In this document: one piece after another, positions 17,552 to 26,691 of the stretch | Layout: every line of letters starts with the position of its first letter | Position numbering within the stretch: the stretch's first letter is position 1 | Assembly: GCF_002498315.1 (NCBI RefSeq) | Contig: NZ_DAGX01000002.1 | Location: 888,783-952,782, forward strand | DNA: 64,000 bases | DNA from: Methanofollis sp. UBA420 | Lineage (GTDB): Archaea > Halobacteriota > Methanomicrobia > Methanomicrobiales > Methanofollaceae | Direction: 5' to 3' | Program-made: the position numbers and the translations under genes | Notes under the pieces: model-generated | Databases searched by the model: none | Seen by the model: only the letters and a program-made list of their open reading frames with translations | Told to the model about the DNA's origin: nothing

Positions 17552-17562
17552 CCCTTTTTTTC
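17552..17562 (+). terminator. Probable T-rich terminator after the SIMPL gene
   Basis: A C/T-rich run ending in seven T within 25 bp of the stop codon. Archaeal termination commonly uses such T tracts without a hairpin. Confidence 0.4.
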
Positions 17563-17691
17563 AGATTTTCAGAGGGCCGGATGCATGATCTCCCAACCCC
17601 CGGCAGGCAAGTCTGTGCCCCTGCACCTGAAGACAGAAATGCTTCATACCCGGATGAACTCCCAACCTTTTTTAGCGCCCTCACCCACAAC

Positions 17692-17701
17692 ATATATAGG
17701 A
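17692..17701 (+). promoter_or_regulatory. Probable TATA box for nusA-hisE
   Basis: CATATATAGG about 80 bp before the nusA-like start codon. It is the best TATA-like sequence in the intergenic region and would give a leader of roughly 60 bases. Confidence 0.4.
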
Positions 17702-17781
17702 AAACTGTCAAGAAATCTCTACAAAATACGGGATTCGAATCGAAATACAGATACAATCATCACAGATCAGGGATTTTGAAC

Positions 17782-18231
17782 ATGGAAAGAAGCATTGGAT
17801 TCAAAGAAAGACGATATATCGAGGAGTTGAGGATCCTCACCAGATCTGTTGCGGTGGACTGCCTCGTCGACGAGAGGTTCGACCGGATCATCTACGTCAT
17901 AAAACCCGGGGACATGGGCCTTGCAATCGGTAAAAAAGGAGAAAATATCAGGAAGATGCAGAAGGTGCTCGGCAAGAGGATCGAGATGGTCGAATATGCC
18001 GAGGAGGAGAAAGACTTTATCACCAACATCTTCAAGCCCGCAGAGGTTGTCGATGTCCGTGCTGACGAGACCGGCGAGAAACTGGACGTCTTCGTCGGGG
18101 AGAAGAGCCATCTCGGCATCGCGATCGGGAAGGGAGGGAGCACCGTGGAGAAGGCGCGGATGCTTGTAAAACGCTTCTTCGGCCATGAGATCGGGGATGT
18201 CATCCTCAACGAGGAGGAGGAAGAGGCATGA
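17782..18231 (+). CDS. nusA: Archaeal NusA-like protein with two KH domains
   Basis: A 149-residue archaeal NusA, consisting only of the two KH RNA-binding domains. GxxG loops are GKKG near residue 53 and GKGG near 117. Bacterial NusA has extra N-terminal and S1 domains that are absent here, as is normal in Archaea. It binds RNA and is thought to work with RNA polymerase in transcription elongation or termination. I use the ATG at 17782 (MERSIGFKERR). It overlaps hisE by four bases (ATGA). In many archaea this gene is with the rpo or rps12 genes; here it is separated from them. Confidence 0.9.
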   Translation: MERSIGFKERRYIEELRILTRSVAVDCLVDERFDRIIYVIKPGDMGLAIGKKGENIRKMQKVLGKRIEMVEYAEEEKDFITNIFKPAEVVDVRADETGEKLDVFVGEKSHLGIAIGKGGSTVEKARMLVKRFFGHEIGDVILNEEEEEA

Positions 18232-18521
18232 AAGACCTCGCCGTGATCGAAGAACTCTGGGCCGTGATCAATGACCGCGCCGCACACCCGTCGCCTGACT
18301 CCTATGTCTCGTCCCTCCTGACCCACAGGAAGGGCATCGACAAACCCCTCGAAAAAGTCGGGGAAGAAGCGACCGAGTTCATCCTCGCGGTCAAAAACGG
18401 CGTCGACCAGAGAACCGTCGAGGAGGGGGCCGACCTCTTCTTCCACTTCCTCGTCGCCCTGAAAGCCGCGGGCATAGATTTCGAGGACGTCCTCGCCGAA
18501 CTGGAGTCCAGGCGGAAGTGA
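18228..18521 (+). CDS. hisE: Phosphoribosyl-ATP pyrophosphohydrolase
   Basis: A 97-residue MazG-fold HisE, second enzyme of histidine biosynthesis, which hydrolyses phosphoribosyl-ATP to phosphoribosyl-AMP and pyrophosphate. The family helix motif KPLEKVGEEATEFILA, with the metal-binding Glu residues, is at about 41-56, followed by the EEGADLFFHFLV helix. The length is usual for stand-alone HisE. Its ATG overlaps the nusA stop codon, so the two are translationally coupled although functionally unrelated. Confidence 0.93.
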   Translation: MKDLAVIEELWAVINDRAAHPSPDSYVSSLLTHRKGIDKPLEKVGEEATEFILAVKNGVDQRTVEEGADLFFHFLVALKAAGIDFEDVLAELESRRK

Positions 18522-19255
18522 GGGTTGGGAAAGCGCTCTGTGAAAAATGCCGCGGGGCATATTCAGGGAGCCCGATCACCCCCCTTATTGATGATATTTT
18601 ATCCTGAAAGAATTCAATTTCAGGAGTGCCGGAGAGGTTTTCCGCGAAGATCGACTCTAAAAAACCCCAGAGAAGTATCACTTCCCGGAGAGAACTCTGG
18701 AAATTTTCTGTTCTGAAGTGCTGATGGCAGGGGACGAACGCCCGGTTATCTGAAGAAGAGAGGGCAAGTCCACCCCCGTCCTAAAGTGGGGTGGGGGACG
18801 AGGATTTCCTATTCTGTCTTCCCTGGTCCTATCCTGATTGAGGATGACCAAAGGGAGTCAAGAAAATCTTTGATTTTTGAGTTCTGTAGATATTCCCCGG
18901 ATCTGATCTCCATGACGCCTGCATGTCAGAGCGTGAGGGCGTGGGCCGCGGGACACGGCGGACCAAATACGCCCGGATCTGCCTTCGAATAGGGGATCCC
19001 GCCTCCCATTCGGGGTCATACCGGGGAGATCCGGCGATCCGGGTGTATCGGCGTCCGTGCGCGAAACAGAATGAAATCCGGCAGGACTCAACGCCCTCAG
19101 GTCGCCGATATGATTGCGGGTAATGTCCCCTTCCTCCCGGCCCCCCTGGTGCCGGGGAGGAGGAGGGAGCGGGGCTGGAAAATGCCCCGATCCGGGCTCT
19201 GGAGATACCCCGATATAAGGGTTTCAACAGAGCCGATTTTTCAAAAGTCTCTCCT
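18522..19255. other. Intergenic region with repeats
   Basis: About 730 bases between convergent genes with no credible coding sequence. It contains a GC inverted repeat (CCACCCC 18770-18776 with GGGGTGG 18788-18794), an AT hairpin (AAAATC 18863-18868 with GATTTT 18872-18877), and copy B of the dispersed repeat (18958-19205) with a TTTCAACAGAGCC tail at 19221-19234 that reappears inverted near 41500. Confidence 0.6.
18958..19205 (+). repeat. Dispersed ~245-bp intergenic repeat, copy B
   Basis: Collinear with 3236-3480 (copy A). The most conserved parts are GGACCAAATACGCC, GGGGAGATCCGGCGAT, and AATCCGGCAGGACTCAACG. Differences are spread as substitutions and a few small indels, with no reading-frame pattern, consistent with an old non-coding element or RNA. 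Confidence 0.7.
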
Positions 19256-19705
19256 TCAGGAGAGATAGGTGGCAAGGTCGACAAAACCCGGGAGATCTGC
19301 CTCTTCTATCCCTGCATCCGTGGCCACCCTCTCCTCGACCGAGATCGGCGCTCCGGCCCGCAGGGCGATCGCGATCCCGTCGCTCGGCCGGCAGTCCAGA
19401 CTCTCTTCGGCACCTTCCCGTGCCGAGATCAGGCGGGCATAGAAGATACCCTCACGCAGGTCATCGATGTGCAGCCTGACCACCCCGATCCCGAAGCATT
19501 CCAGCATCGCAAGGAAGAGGTCATGGGTCCCCGGGCGCGGGAGGACGTCATGGTTCAGGGCATTGTTGATCGATATCGCCTCCCACAGGCCGATATAGAT
19601 GGGAATCGACCTCCCCGCCGAAAGGGCGAGGAGGACGGCCGGCACAGCCCCGGCCGCTCCGGTCGCCAGAAAGACCCCCTTCACCTGCACCTCCATCGTG
19701 CCCAT
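19256..19705 (-). CDS. Bifunctional nuclease family protein (DUF151)
   Basis: A 149-residue protein of the BFN/DUF151 family, opening with MEVQVKGVFLA and with the central YIGLWEAISI and DCRPSDGIAIALR segments that mark the family. Members have been described as nucleases in plants and bacteria; the archaeal role is not established. It is cytoplasmic and has a single domain. The start could be Met1 or Met4. It lies about 40 bp after the flippase-like gene on the same strand. Confidence 0.85.
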   Translation of the reverse strand: MGTMEVQVKGVFLATGAAGAVPAVLLALSAGRSIPIYIGLWEAISINNALNHDVLPRPGTHDLFLAMLECFGIGVVRLHIDDLREGIFYARLISAREGAEESLDCRPSDGIAIALRAGAPISVEERVATDAGIEEADLPGFVDLATYLS

Positions 19706-19747
19706 AGGAGGGGGAACATCCTCATCTGAGTTAAGGGTTGTGGCAGG

Positions 19748-20773
19748 TCAGTGCCTGGCCACCTCGCGCTTGAGGATGCCGATGCTCGCCGCAAGGCCGA
19801 CGGCGATATTGAAGTAATAGAAGATCATCCGCCAGAGGAGGACGAAAACGCCGACGATCGACGAGTTCACGAATATCCCGTAGATCGAGGTGGCGCTCAC
19901 CTCGGCAATCCCGGACCCGCCCGGCGTCAGGGGGATCATCATCAGGAGGGCGATGATGATCTGGGCGATGAACGACTCCACCAGGTACGGCTTTTCCCCG
20001 AGGCCGACAAGGATGATCGAGGCGATACCAAACTCCACGATCCAGAAGAGGGCCGTGAAAACCGCTCCCCAGACAAGGCCCGCCTTCCCGTGGTTGACAA
20101 ACTTGCTCAGGCCGCCATGAAAGTTATCGACCTCGGTATCGATCCGCTCAAGGAGGAGGTTCAGTTTCTCCACGTTCCTCCTCGACTTCCTCCGCTCCAG
20201 CCACACCGAGATCCGCCGCAGCCAGCCCTTCAACACCTCCGGATTCCTGACAGAGTAGACAAAGAGGAGGACGAGCGCGGCGATGATCGCCCATGATGCA
20301 TAGACCAGCGTCGAATTCCCGCCCCCGAGGCTCTGCCACTGCTGGCCCAGAAGGACCATCGTGACAATGCTGATGGCTGCAAGGACCACACCGTCCAGGA
20401 TCCGTTCCATGATCACGACCGCTGTGGCATCGCCGAGGCTCACACCGGCACGGTAGAGTTCATGGACCCTGACCGGTTCCCCTCCGGCCTGGGAGGGCGT
20501 GATCGCTGCAATGAGGAGGTTTGCAAAGACCGCATTGAGACAGTGGAAAAAACCGACATCATACCCGAGAGACCGGGACATCGCCTTCATCCGCATGGCC
20601 CAGAACCCGAGTGCGACGATATGGGCCAGCAGGGCAAGGAGAAGGTAGAACGGATTGAGCCGTGCGAGGTATTCCAGCGTGGTCTCGTCGAATGTAAAAT
20701 ACAGGACAAGTATGAGCACGATAGTGCTGAAGGCAATGGATACCCCGAGCCACTTCCACTGAGACTTTTTCAT
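19748..20773 (-). CDS. Flippase-like / LPG synthase-TM family membrane protein
   Basis: A 341-residue integral membrane protein of the UPF0104 (lysylphosphatidylglycerol synthase TM region) family, with about eight hydrophobic segments. Recognisable parts are ANLLIAAITPSQAGGEPVR near 85-103 and MIPLTPGGSGIAEVSA near 280-295, the two conserved Gly/Pro loops. Archaeal members are found near glycosylation or lipid genes and are proposed to move lipids or lipid-linked sugars; that role is inferred. A cytoplasmic loop of about 50 residues rich in Arg/Lys lies in the middle. Confidence 0.85.
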   Translation of the reverse strand: MKKSQWKWLGVSIAFSTIVLILVLYFTFDETTLEYLARLNPFYLLLALLAHIVALGFWAMRMKAMSRSLGYDVGFFHCLNAVFANLLIAAITPSQAGGEPVRVHELYRAGVSLGDATAVVIMERILDGVVLAAISIVTMVLLGQQWQSLGGGNSTLVYASWAIIAALVLLFVYSVRNPEVLKGWLRRISVWLERRKSRRNVEKLNLLLERIDTEVDNFHGGLSKFVNHGKAGLVWGAVFTALFWIVEFGIASIILVGLGEKPYLVESFIAQIIIALLMMIPLTPGGSGIAEVSATSIYGIFVNSSIVGVFVLLWRMIFYYFNIAVGLAASIGILKREVARH

Positions 20774-20881
20774 CCGGCCTCCGCAAGCACCCCCGAAATC
20801 AGCAGGGTACGGTATTTGCTCCTCTAAGTTTACGGGACGGTACTATAAACCCTTTGAGGATTGACGGCACAAAACGGGCAT

Positions 20882-21451
20882 TCATACCGTGAATATCTCC
20901 CGTGAGCCGGTAATCACAAAGAGGCCGGCCTGAACCCCGGCATCAAGCCATCCGTACCCGTACGAATACCACCCAAGGGCCTCAGCACGTCGCCCGCACC
21001 CGGCATGGCCCTGCCCGTCTGCAAGGGCCGACCGACCTGCCTCACGCACCCGGCATGCGGCGGAGAACATCGGGGTCTCCGCGTCGGGGGCCGGTTCGAC
21101 AGACGAGAGGGCCTGCGAGAGGAGACGCTCGTACCGGGCAGTCTTCTCCTCAAGGTGGCCGGCAAGGGACGGCGGGATAGGCGCCGCAAAGTCGTACGAG
21201 GAAGGGACAGCCCGCCCGCCGTACAGGCCGAGATATGCCCCGGCGTCCAGCCAGCCGAAGGCATAGGCAAAACTCGCATGGGCATTCACGAGGTCGCCCC
21301 GCTCCGCAAAGACCCGCCCGTCGGAGAGGTACGACTCGGCCATTCTGAGGACACAGGCCTCGACCTGTGCAAGCGCCGATCCCTCCGGGACGGCAGGGAC
21401 AATCGCACAGAGAGCCGCCTCCAGGGCGTCGCCGGAGAAGGGAGAGGTCAT
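20882..21451 (-). CDS. DUF357 protein with two tandem copies of the domain
   Basis: A 189-residue protein carrying two DUF357-like helical repeats. The first ends in [16 protein letters not shown] (about 72-87) and the second in [16 protein letters not shown] (about 166-181); both are preceded by an [11 protein letters not shown] or [16 protein letters not shown] helix. Typical archaeal DUF357 proteins are about half this length with one copy. Function unknown. It overlaps dph5 by four bases and is translated after it, an association that hints at a translation-related role but does not prove it. Confidence 0.75.
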   Translation of the reverse strand: MTSPFSGDALEAALCAIVPAVPEGSALAQVEACVLRMAESYLSDGRVFAERGDLVNAHASFAYAFGWLDAGAYLGLYGGRAVPSSYDFAAPIPPSLAGHLEEKTARYERLLSQALSSVEPAPDAETPMFSAACRVREAGRSALADGQGHAGCGRRAEALGWYSYGYGWLDAGVQAGLFVITGSREIFTV

Positions 21452-22197
21452 AGGCCAGCAAAGGCCGAGAGATATTCCCTCTCCATCACGTGGAGTTCGC
21501 CCGGGACGACGAGGATATGGAGGGGGCCGCCGAAGTCCACGCCGGCAAGCGCCTCAGCCGTACCGGCCGCGACGACAGGCGCAGGCGACCCGGCCCGCGC
21601 CACGCCGATATACAGCGGGACCGAGATGCCGCGGTCCGCTGCCATCTTCTCCAGCATCGCCACCGCCTCAGGGACACGCATGTACCGGTCCGGCTGGATG
21701 TCCAGGTACACCAGGGTGTGGAGATTTTCGGCCATATTGTGCTCGATCACCTCGATCGGCGTCGTCGGCGCCCACTTCCCGTAAGGGAACGGAAGGGAGC
21801 AGGACTTGCCGAACCGGTAGTTCTGCAGCCCGGTCAGCCCGCAGACCGCGCTCACGATCGAGGCGCCGTGGATGATCGCCGTCTCGACCCCCATCGCCGC
21901 CGCCCTGATCCGCAGGTCGATGTGAGTGGTCGAGACCATCGGGTCACCGGCCGTCAGGAAAGCGACGTCCTCGTCCTTCGCCAGCGCAAGAAAAGACTCC
22001 GGATGTCCCTCGACATCGTCACGGTACAGGTACCGCACCTTCTTCCCGAAGAGTGCTTCCATCTTCTCGGGCGTCGCCCCGGTCAGCACCGAGGTATAGT
22101 GTTCGAGAAAAACATGATCAGCCCGCCTGATCCGTTCCAGACCCTTCAGGGAGAGGTCGGTCTCGTCATAGAGGCCAAGTCCGATAAATGTCAGCAT
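21448..22197 (-). CDS. dph5: Diphthine synthase
   Basis: A 249-residue SAM-dependent methyltransferase of the tetrapyrrole-methylase fold. It trimethylates the modified histidine of elongation factor 2 to form diphthine. Family motifs: [15 protein letters not shown] at the start, FLEHYTS near 30, [14 protein letters not shown] near 79-92 and the [10 protein letters not shown] segment. Length and order are normal for archaeal Dph5. It precedes the DUF357 gene with an ATGA overlap and lies about 60 bp after the GTPase gene on the same strand. Confidence 0.95.
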   Translation of the reverse strand: MLTFIGLGLYDETDLSLKGLERIRRADHVFLEHYTSVLTGATPEKMEALFGKKVRYLYRDDVEGHPESFLALAKDEDVAFLTAGDPMVSTTHIDLRIRAAAMGVETAIIHGASIVSAVCGLTGLQNYRFGKSCSLPFPYGKWAPTTPIEVIEHNMAENLHTLVYLDIQPDRYMRVPEAVAMLEKMAADRGISVPLYIGVARAGSPAPVVAAGTAEALAGVDFGGPLHILVVPGELHVMEREYLSAFAGL

Positions 22198-22259
22198 AGT
22201 GCATCACTCATGGGGGGTACAGGGCACATCTATCTTGTGGAGAGGAGGGAGACGCGGCC

Positions 22260-23435
22260 TCACGCCGGGTCTGTGCTCCGGGTGATCAGACAGACCAGGG
22301 CGTCGAGCACGCCCATCGCCCCGTCCGGGTCCAGGGCCGAGAAGGGATGGAGCGGCGTCTCCTCAGGGAGAGAGAGGGCCACCCGCAGGTCCCGGTCAGG
22401 CACCCTCTCAGGAAGATCGCCCTTGTTCACCGCCACGACAAAGGGCGCGTCCATCTCCCTGATCTCGTCCAGGATCGCACGCGCCCGGCCGAAAGACGCC
22501 GTGCTGGTGCCGTCCACCATGAAGACGACGCCGGTCGCGTTGGTGAGCAGGTGCCTGATGATCGGCCCGAAGTGCTCCTGACCGGGCGTACCCATCAGGG
22601 TGAGGTCAAAACCCCGGCAGGTGACATGGGGATGGCCGACGTCCATCGCCACCGTCGTCGGTGACCCCGAGACACTTATCCGGTCGGACGAGACCGACGT
22701 CTCCGAGAGTGTCCTGATGAATGTGGTCTTCCCCGCGTCCACCGGGCCGGTGACGACGATCTTCGGGAGATAGGGGATGAGGTAGCCGTCGTCCCCGACC
22801 ACGAAGGGGAGGGGCATGTCAGGGGCGCGGGTCCAGGACAGGTGTTCTATCCTGAAGTGGTTCAGAAAAAGGAAGTTCTCAAACCCCTCGCCCACCGAGA
22901 GCACCAGGTCGAAGGGAATGCCGGCCGAAAGCGCCCCGAGGTGGTCGCGGTCATAGAGGTTGAGGTATTCCACATAGAGGGTCAGACCGAGCCTGCGGCA
23001 CACCCCGACAAAGAGGGCGAGGGCCTCCTCGGTCCCGAGGGCGTCGCAGATCCGGTTGCAGTAGAGGAAGACGGTATCGATCCCGCAGTCCGCGGCAAGG
23101 GAGGCGACGAGGTCATCCCACGCCGCCGCCTCAGACAGGGGAGTGGCCGCCCTGTTCCCGTGGATCTCGTCGAAGACGGAAACGTCAAGGAGATCGAGGT
23201 GTTCCTCCGGGGAAAGGGCATAGGGTGTCCCCGAGAGGTCGGCACGATAGGCACCGGCCGTCGTGTACGGGACGATCACAAGGCAGCGCCGGCCCAGGTC
23301 GTGCGCACTCCTGAGGGCGCTGTACAGTAACTGCTGACCGTCGACGCCAGGAGCAAGGGAGAAGAGCGCCAGACCTCCCGGCGGCATGCCGCCGCCCAGC
23401 AGTTCGTCGAGCGCCGGGATACCAATCGGGATCAT
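22260..23435 (-). CDS. Pseudo-KaiC domain fused to an Arf/MglA-like GTPase
   Basis: A 391-residue two-domain protein. Residues 1-200 resemble the RecA/KaiC fold (GIPALDELLGGGMPPGG at the start) but the expected Walker A is SLAPGVDGQQ, without the GKT/S, so ATP binding is doubtful. Residues 225-391 form a small GTPase: G1 GPVDAGKT at 230-237, G3 GTPG at 282-285, G4 NKGD at 337-340 and G5-like SAL at 366-368. The DxxG Asp of G3 is replaced by the M-G of LMGTPG, so switch II may be atypical. It overlaps the next upstream gene by four bases; the two probably act together in signalling or trafficking. Confidence 0.75.
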   Translation of the reverse strand: MIPIGIPALDELLGGGMPPGGLALFSLAPGVDGQQLLYSALRSAHDLGRRCLVIVPYTTAGAYRADLSGTPYALSPEEHLDLLDVSVFDEIHGNRAATPLSEAAAWDDLVASLAADCGIDTVFLYCNRICDALGTEEALALFVGVCRRLGLTLYVEYLNLYDRDHLGALSAGIPFDLVLSVGEGFENFLFLNHFRIEHLSWTRAPDMPLPFVVGDDGYLIPYLPKIVVTGPVDAGKTTFIRTLSETSVSSDRISVSGSPTTVAMDVGHPHVTCRGFDLTLMGTPGQEHFGPIIRHLLTNATGVVFMVDGTSTASFGRARAILDEIREMDAPFVVAVNKGDLPERVPDRDLRVALSLPEETPLHPFSALDPDGAMGVLDALVCLITRSTDPA

Positions 23436-24136
23436 GGCTCCACCACCAGGTCGTCGCCTTCAAAGTGGTAGCGCACCCGCGGGGAGACCCTACCCGAGAG
23501 GTCCTGATAACGCAGGGCATGGACCCCGGGGTCGCCGTCACATGCCTCCACCTCGATGATCCCGGTCATCAGTTGCTTCAGGGTGGAAACCGTCTTCTCG
23601 TCGACAGATTCCGGATTGAGGAGATAGACCCCGACGCCGTTCATCCTCCTGATGCGGGCAGAGAAGATGTGGAAGAAACGATAGATCGCTTCGAGCTTCG
23701 TATAGATCAGAAAACTGGAGAGGGAGTTGACACAGACCCTCACCTGCCCGGGCGCCGCGTCCCCTGCATCCCCGGCCCTCTGGACACCGTCCAGGATCTT
23801 CGTGAACTTGATCCCTATGCCTGTCAGGTCGGCCGGACTGCCGACGTACTTCACCCATTCGGTGTCGGTGGCGCCAGGGACCACACTCTTCGTGATGCAG
23901 TCCAGGACCCAGACCCGCCCGGCGTCCTCGCCAAAAGCAGTGCAGACGCTCGGCGCGTCCTCGTCTGTGGAGATGACGACAGTATAATCGGTCTCTGCCG
24001 GGCGCACCAGGGCATAGGCGAGGCGTTCGGCGTCGGAAAATGGCGGGGCAAGGAGGAGAATATTGGAGGGCGGCCTGATCTCGCCGATCCGACCATCTAT
24101 CTCCCTGACACCTGCACAGATCCGGTCCATCGCCAC
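23432..24136 (-). CDS. Walker-less RecA/KaiC-like protein
   Basis: A 234-residue protein with the strand-helix pattern of a RecA/KaiC-like ATPase. The P-loop position is occupied by LLLAPPFSDAERLAYAL, with no GKS/T, while the later strands VRVCVNSLSSFLIY and GVGVYLLNPE resemble the Walker B and following strand. It therefore looks like a non-hydrolysing relative, similar in size to methanogen proteins of the MEDS/DUF835 type; I am not certain of the exact family. It precedes the KaiC-GTPase fusion with an ATGA overlap, and follows feoB. Confidence 0.6.
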   Translation of the reverse strand: MAMDRICAGVREIDGRIGEIRPPSNILLLAPPFSDAERLAYALVRPAETDYTVVISTDEDAPSVCTAFGEDAGRVWVLDCITKSVVPGATDTEWVKYVGSPADLTGIGIKFTKILDGVQRAGDAGDAAPGQVRVCVNSLSSFLIYTKLEAIYRFFHIFSARIRRMNGVGVYLLNPESVDEKTVSTLKQLMTGIIEVEACDGDPGVHALRYQDLSGRVSPRVRYHFEGDDLVVEP

Positions 24137-25987
24137 TTACCCTGTGATCAGATGTATGAGTGCCCCGACACAAAATCCGATCGCAATCGTGTAGGCCGAG
24201 ACCGCGACCGTCACCCTCGCACCCATCTCCTTCAGGAGCACGGCGATCGTCGAGATGCAGGGGACGAAGAGGACGCTGATGACGGCGAAAGTATAGAGCT
24301 GGACCGCGCTCATCACCGAGGCAAGGTCCGCGGTCCCGGCAAGGACGGCAAGGGTCTCAAAGGCCATCTCCTTCCGGAGGATGCCGAAGAGCAGGGCGGT
24401 CGTGGCCGATGCAGGCAGGCCGAACAGGCCCTCGGAGATCGGGGTGACAGCCTCGGAGAACGCGGCGACCCAGCCGAAGTAATCGAGGGCGCCAAGGACG
24501 ACGCTCCCTGCAAGGAGCAGGGGCATGGCAATGAAGAGGAACTCCTTGATCCGCTGCCAGGACTTTTTGATGACGAGCGCAGCGTCGGGCCGCCTGAGAG
24601 GGGCCATCTCCAGGATCATGCCGTACTGCCCGCCGGGGATCGAACGGGCAAGGAAGATGCCGGTCAGGATGATGAGGGTAAGGACGATGAAATAGACCGA
24701 AAGCGCGGCGCCGAGGCCGACGAAAGCGGCGACGATCCCGGTGATGATCACTGTCCGCGCAGAGCAGGGAACCATCGTGATCAGGAAAGCGGCGATCGTC
24801 CGTTCCCTCGTCGTCCGCAACTGCCCGGCCGCCATCACCGCGGGTACATTGCAGCCGAAGGCCATCACCATCGGGATGATGGCGCCGCCGTGAAGGCCGA
24901 GGCTGTGCATCGCACGGTCGGCAAGGAAAGCCGCACGCGTCAGGTAGCCTGAGTCCTCGACGATGGAGAGGAGGATATAGTAGATGAAGACGAAGGGGAA
25001 GGCGATCCCGAGGCCGGCGACAATGGCAAGGAGCGCCGCCATCACGATGGTGTGGAGGAGGGGAGGGAGGGCGAGGGCCGAAAAGGGCTCGATCAAAAAG
25101 ACGGAGAAGGCCTCCACGATCACTCCCTCGATGAACGATCCGGCGGTAAAGACCACGAGGAGCATCGAGAGGAGGACGGCAAAAAGGATCGGGATCCCGG
25201 GAAAGGACTTCGTGAGTAGCCGGTCCAGGGAAAAACGGCGGTCCGGTTCCCGCGCCCCGACCACCTCGCCGCAGATCTGCCGGGCGCAGAGGTGGCGGTT
25301 GGCGGCGATGATCTGGCCGGGTGCCATGTGATTGCGCGACTCGATCTCTGCGGCGATCGCCCGCGCCCCTTCGAGGAGGCTGTCGTCGTGTCCGATCCCC
25401 TGAAGGGCCTGAAGGGCAGGAAGGCGCGGCGCCCCGTACATCTTCTCCATGCTCCGCACGGCCGCCTCGATCTCAGGGGTGTACGGCACGGACAGCCCGG
25501 AGACGGCCGCATCATGCACGGCCGCCGGCACGATCCGGTCGATGTTCTGCCCGAGAGAGGCGGCGGTCTCGATCACCGGCAGGCCGAGCAGTTCGGAAAG
25601 CCGCTCGCGGTCAATGGAGAGACCCTGCTCCATCGACTCGTCGATCATGTTCAGGACAACGACCGTCGGGATCCCGTACTCGGCCAGCTGGAGGAGGAGG
25701 TAGAGGTTCCGCTCCATCCGGGTGGCGTCGAGGACGGCGACCACCCGGTCGGGAGGTTCATTGACGAGGTACGAGCGCACCAGTTCCTCTTCCTGCGAAT
25801 CGCCGTCAAGAGAATAGATCCCGGGGAGGTCGACGACCTCCAGAGGGAAACGCCGGTAACAGAGTTTCCCCTGCAACAGCTCCACGGTCGTGCCCGGATA
25901 GTTCGAGACCTCGACGCCGAGGCCGGTGAGCTGGTTGAAGATGAGCGACTTGCCGACGCTCGGGTTCCCGACGAGGGCACACTTCAT
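24137..25987 (-). CDS. feoB: Ferrous iron transporter FeoB
   Basis: A 616-residue Fe(II) transporter. The N-terminal G domain has G1 GNPSVGKS at 8-15, the switch YPGTTVEL, G3 DLPGIYSL and G4 NMID. The membrane domain has about eight segments with the two gate motifs, including PCSARTVI and FVPCISTIAVLLKE, whose cysteines are typical of FeoB. Length is a little short of 650-700. It overlaps the fused DtxR-FeoA gene by four bases; iron-dependent control by that product is likely. Confidence 0.95.
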   Translation of the reverse strand: MKCALVGNPSVGKSLIFNQLTGLGVEVSNYPGTTVELLQGKLCYRRFPLEVVDLPGIYSLDGDSQEEELVRSYLVNEPPDRVVAVLDATRMERNLYLLLQLAEYGIPTVVVLNMIDESMEQGLSIDRERLSELLGLPVIETAASLGQNIDRIVPAAVHDAAVSGLSVPYTPEIEAAVRSMEKMYGAPRLPALQALQGIGHDDSLLEGARAIAAEIESRNHMAPGQIIAANRHLCARQICGEVVGAREPDRRFSLDRLLTKSFPGIPILFAVLLSMLLVVFTAGSFIEGVIVEAFSVFLIEPFSALALPPLLHTIVMAALLAIVAGLGIAFPFVFIYYILLSIVEDSGYLTRAAFLADRAMHSLGLHGGAIIPMVMAFGCNVPAVMAAGQLRTTRERTIAAFLITMVPCSARTVIITGIVAAFVGLGAALSVYFIVLTLIILTGIFLARSIPGGQYGMILEMAPLRRPDAALVIKKSWQRIKEFLFIAMPLLLAGSVVLGALDYFGWVAAFSEAVTPISEGLFGLPASATTALLFGILRKEMAFETLAVLAGTADLASVMSAVQLYTFAVISVLFVPCISTIAVLLKEMGARVTVAVSAYTIAIGFCVGALIHLITG

Positions 25988-26625
25988 GCCGTCTTCTCCG
26001 CAAAGATCGTCGAGGCAATCTCGGGCGATAGGGCGATGTCGGCACCCTTCACCGTCACGACGACGGCATTGTTCCCGAGTTTGCGCTGAAGGACAATCTT
26101 TTCACCGGGAATGACGCCAAGATCGATGAGCCGACGGTTCTTGCCGATACACCGGATCATCGTGACCTCCACGGTGTCCCCCTCGGCGAAATCAAGGAGC
26201 GTGTGCCTGGAGTGTCGACCGGCACCTGCCCCGGCCCCCCGCCGCATCGCCCTGTGGCGGCCCGGGTCCTGGATATATGTCGAGAGACGGTCGATCGTCT
26301 CTTCGGAAACGCCGTGTTCGAGGACACATGCCTCCTTCGAGGCCGCACCCGTGTCCATGCCGAGCATCTCGGAGAGGAAGCACTCGAGGACGCGGTGTTT
26401 CCTGAACACAATCTCTGCAGCCGTCTTCCCCTGCGGGGTGAGCAGGTAGCCGCCGTCCTGCAGGACGATGTCCTCGTCGGCGACGAGCGTCCGGAGTGCC
26501 GCCACGACCTCGGCGGTGTCGGCATCCACCGCTCCCCCGATCCCAGCTTCGCTCACAGGCCGGCAACCTTTGCCGGAGAGGGTGAGGATCGCCTCAAGGC
26601 AGTCTTCCCGGACAGAAGAACTCAT
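25984..26625 (-). CDS. DtxR-family metal-dependent regulator with C-terminal FeoA domain
   Basis: A 213-residue protein. Residues 1-60 form a winged helix (SSSVREDCLEAILTL then DTAEVVAALRTL and GYLLTPQGK), followed by the dimerisation/metal region with RKHRVLECFLSEMLG and EACVLEHGVSEE, the DtxR/MntR metal-ligand helices. The C-terminal 75 residues are an SH3-like FeoA domain (DFAEGDTVEVTMIRCIGKNRRLIDLGVIPGE type). It is probably an iron-sensing repressor of its own operon and may also assist FeoB through the FeoA part. The frame stays open far upstream, but that extension is antisense to polX; I start at the ATG at 26625. Confidence 0.85.
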   Translation of the reverse strand: MSSSVREDCLEAILTLSGKGCRPVSEAGIGGAVDADTAEVVAALRTLVADEDIVLQDGGYLLTPQGKTAAEIVFRKHRVLECFLSEMLGMDTGAASKEACVLEHGVSEETIDRLSTYIQDPGRHRAMRRGAGAGAGRHSRHTLLDFAEGDTVEVTMIRCIGKNRRLIDLGVIPGEKIVLQRKLGNNAVVVTVKGADIALSPEIASTIFAEKTA

Positions 26626-26691
26626 ACATACATTGTAGGGGCCAGTGATTTTATGGATTTGCTTCCCTGCAGAACCAGAGCCTCCGCCAAC

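Noticed and set aside
23465..24952. Very long plus-strand open frame opposite the KaiC-like and feoB genes.
   Set aside because: It is antisense to clearly conserved proteins; its composition (Arg, Asp, Gly, His rich) is typical of GC-rich shadow frames.
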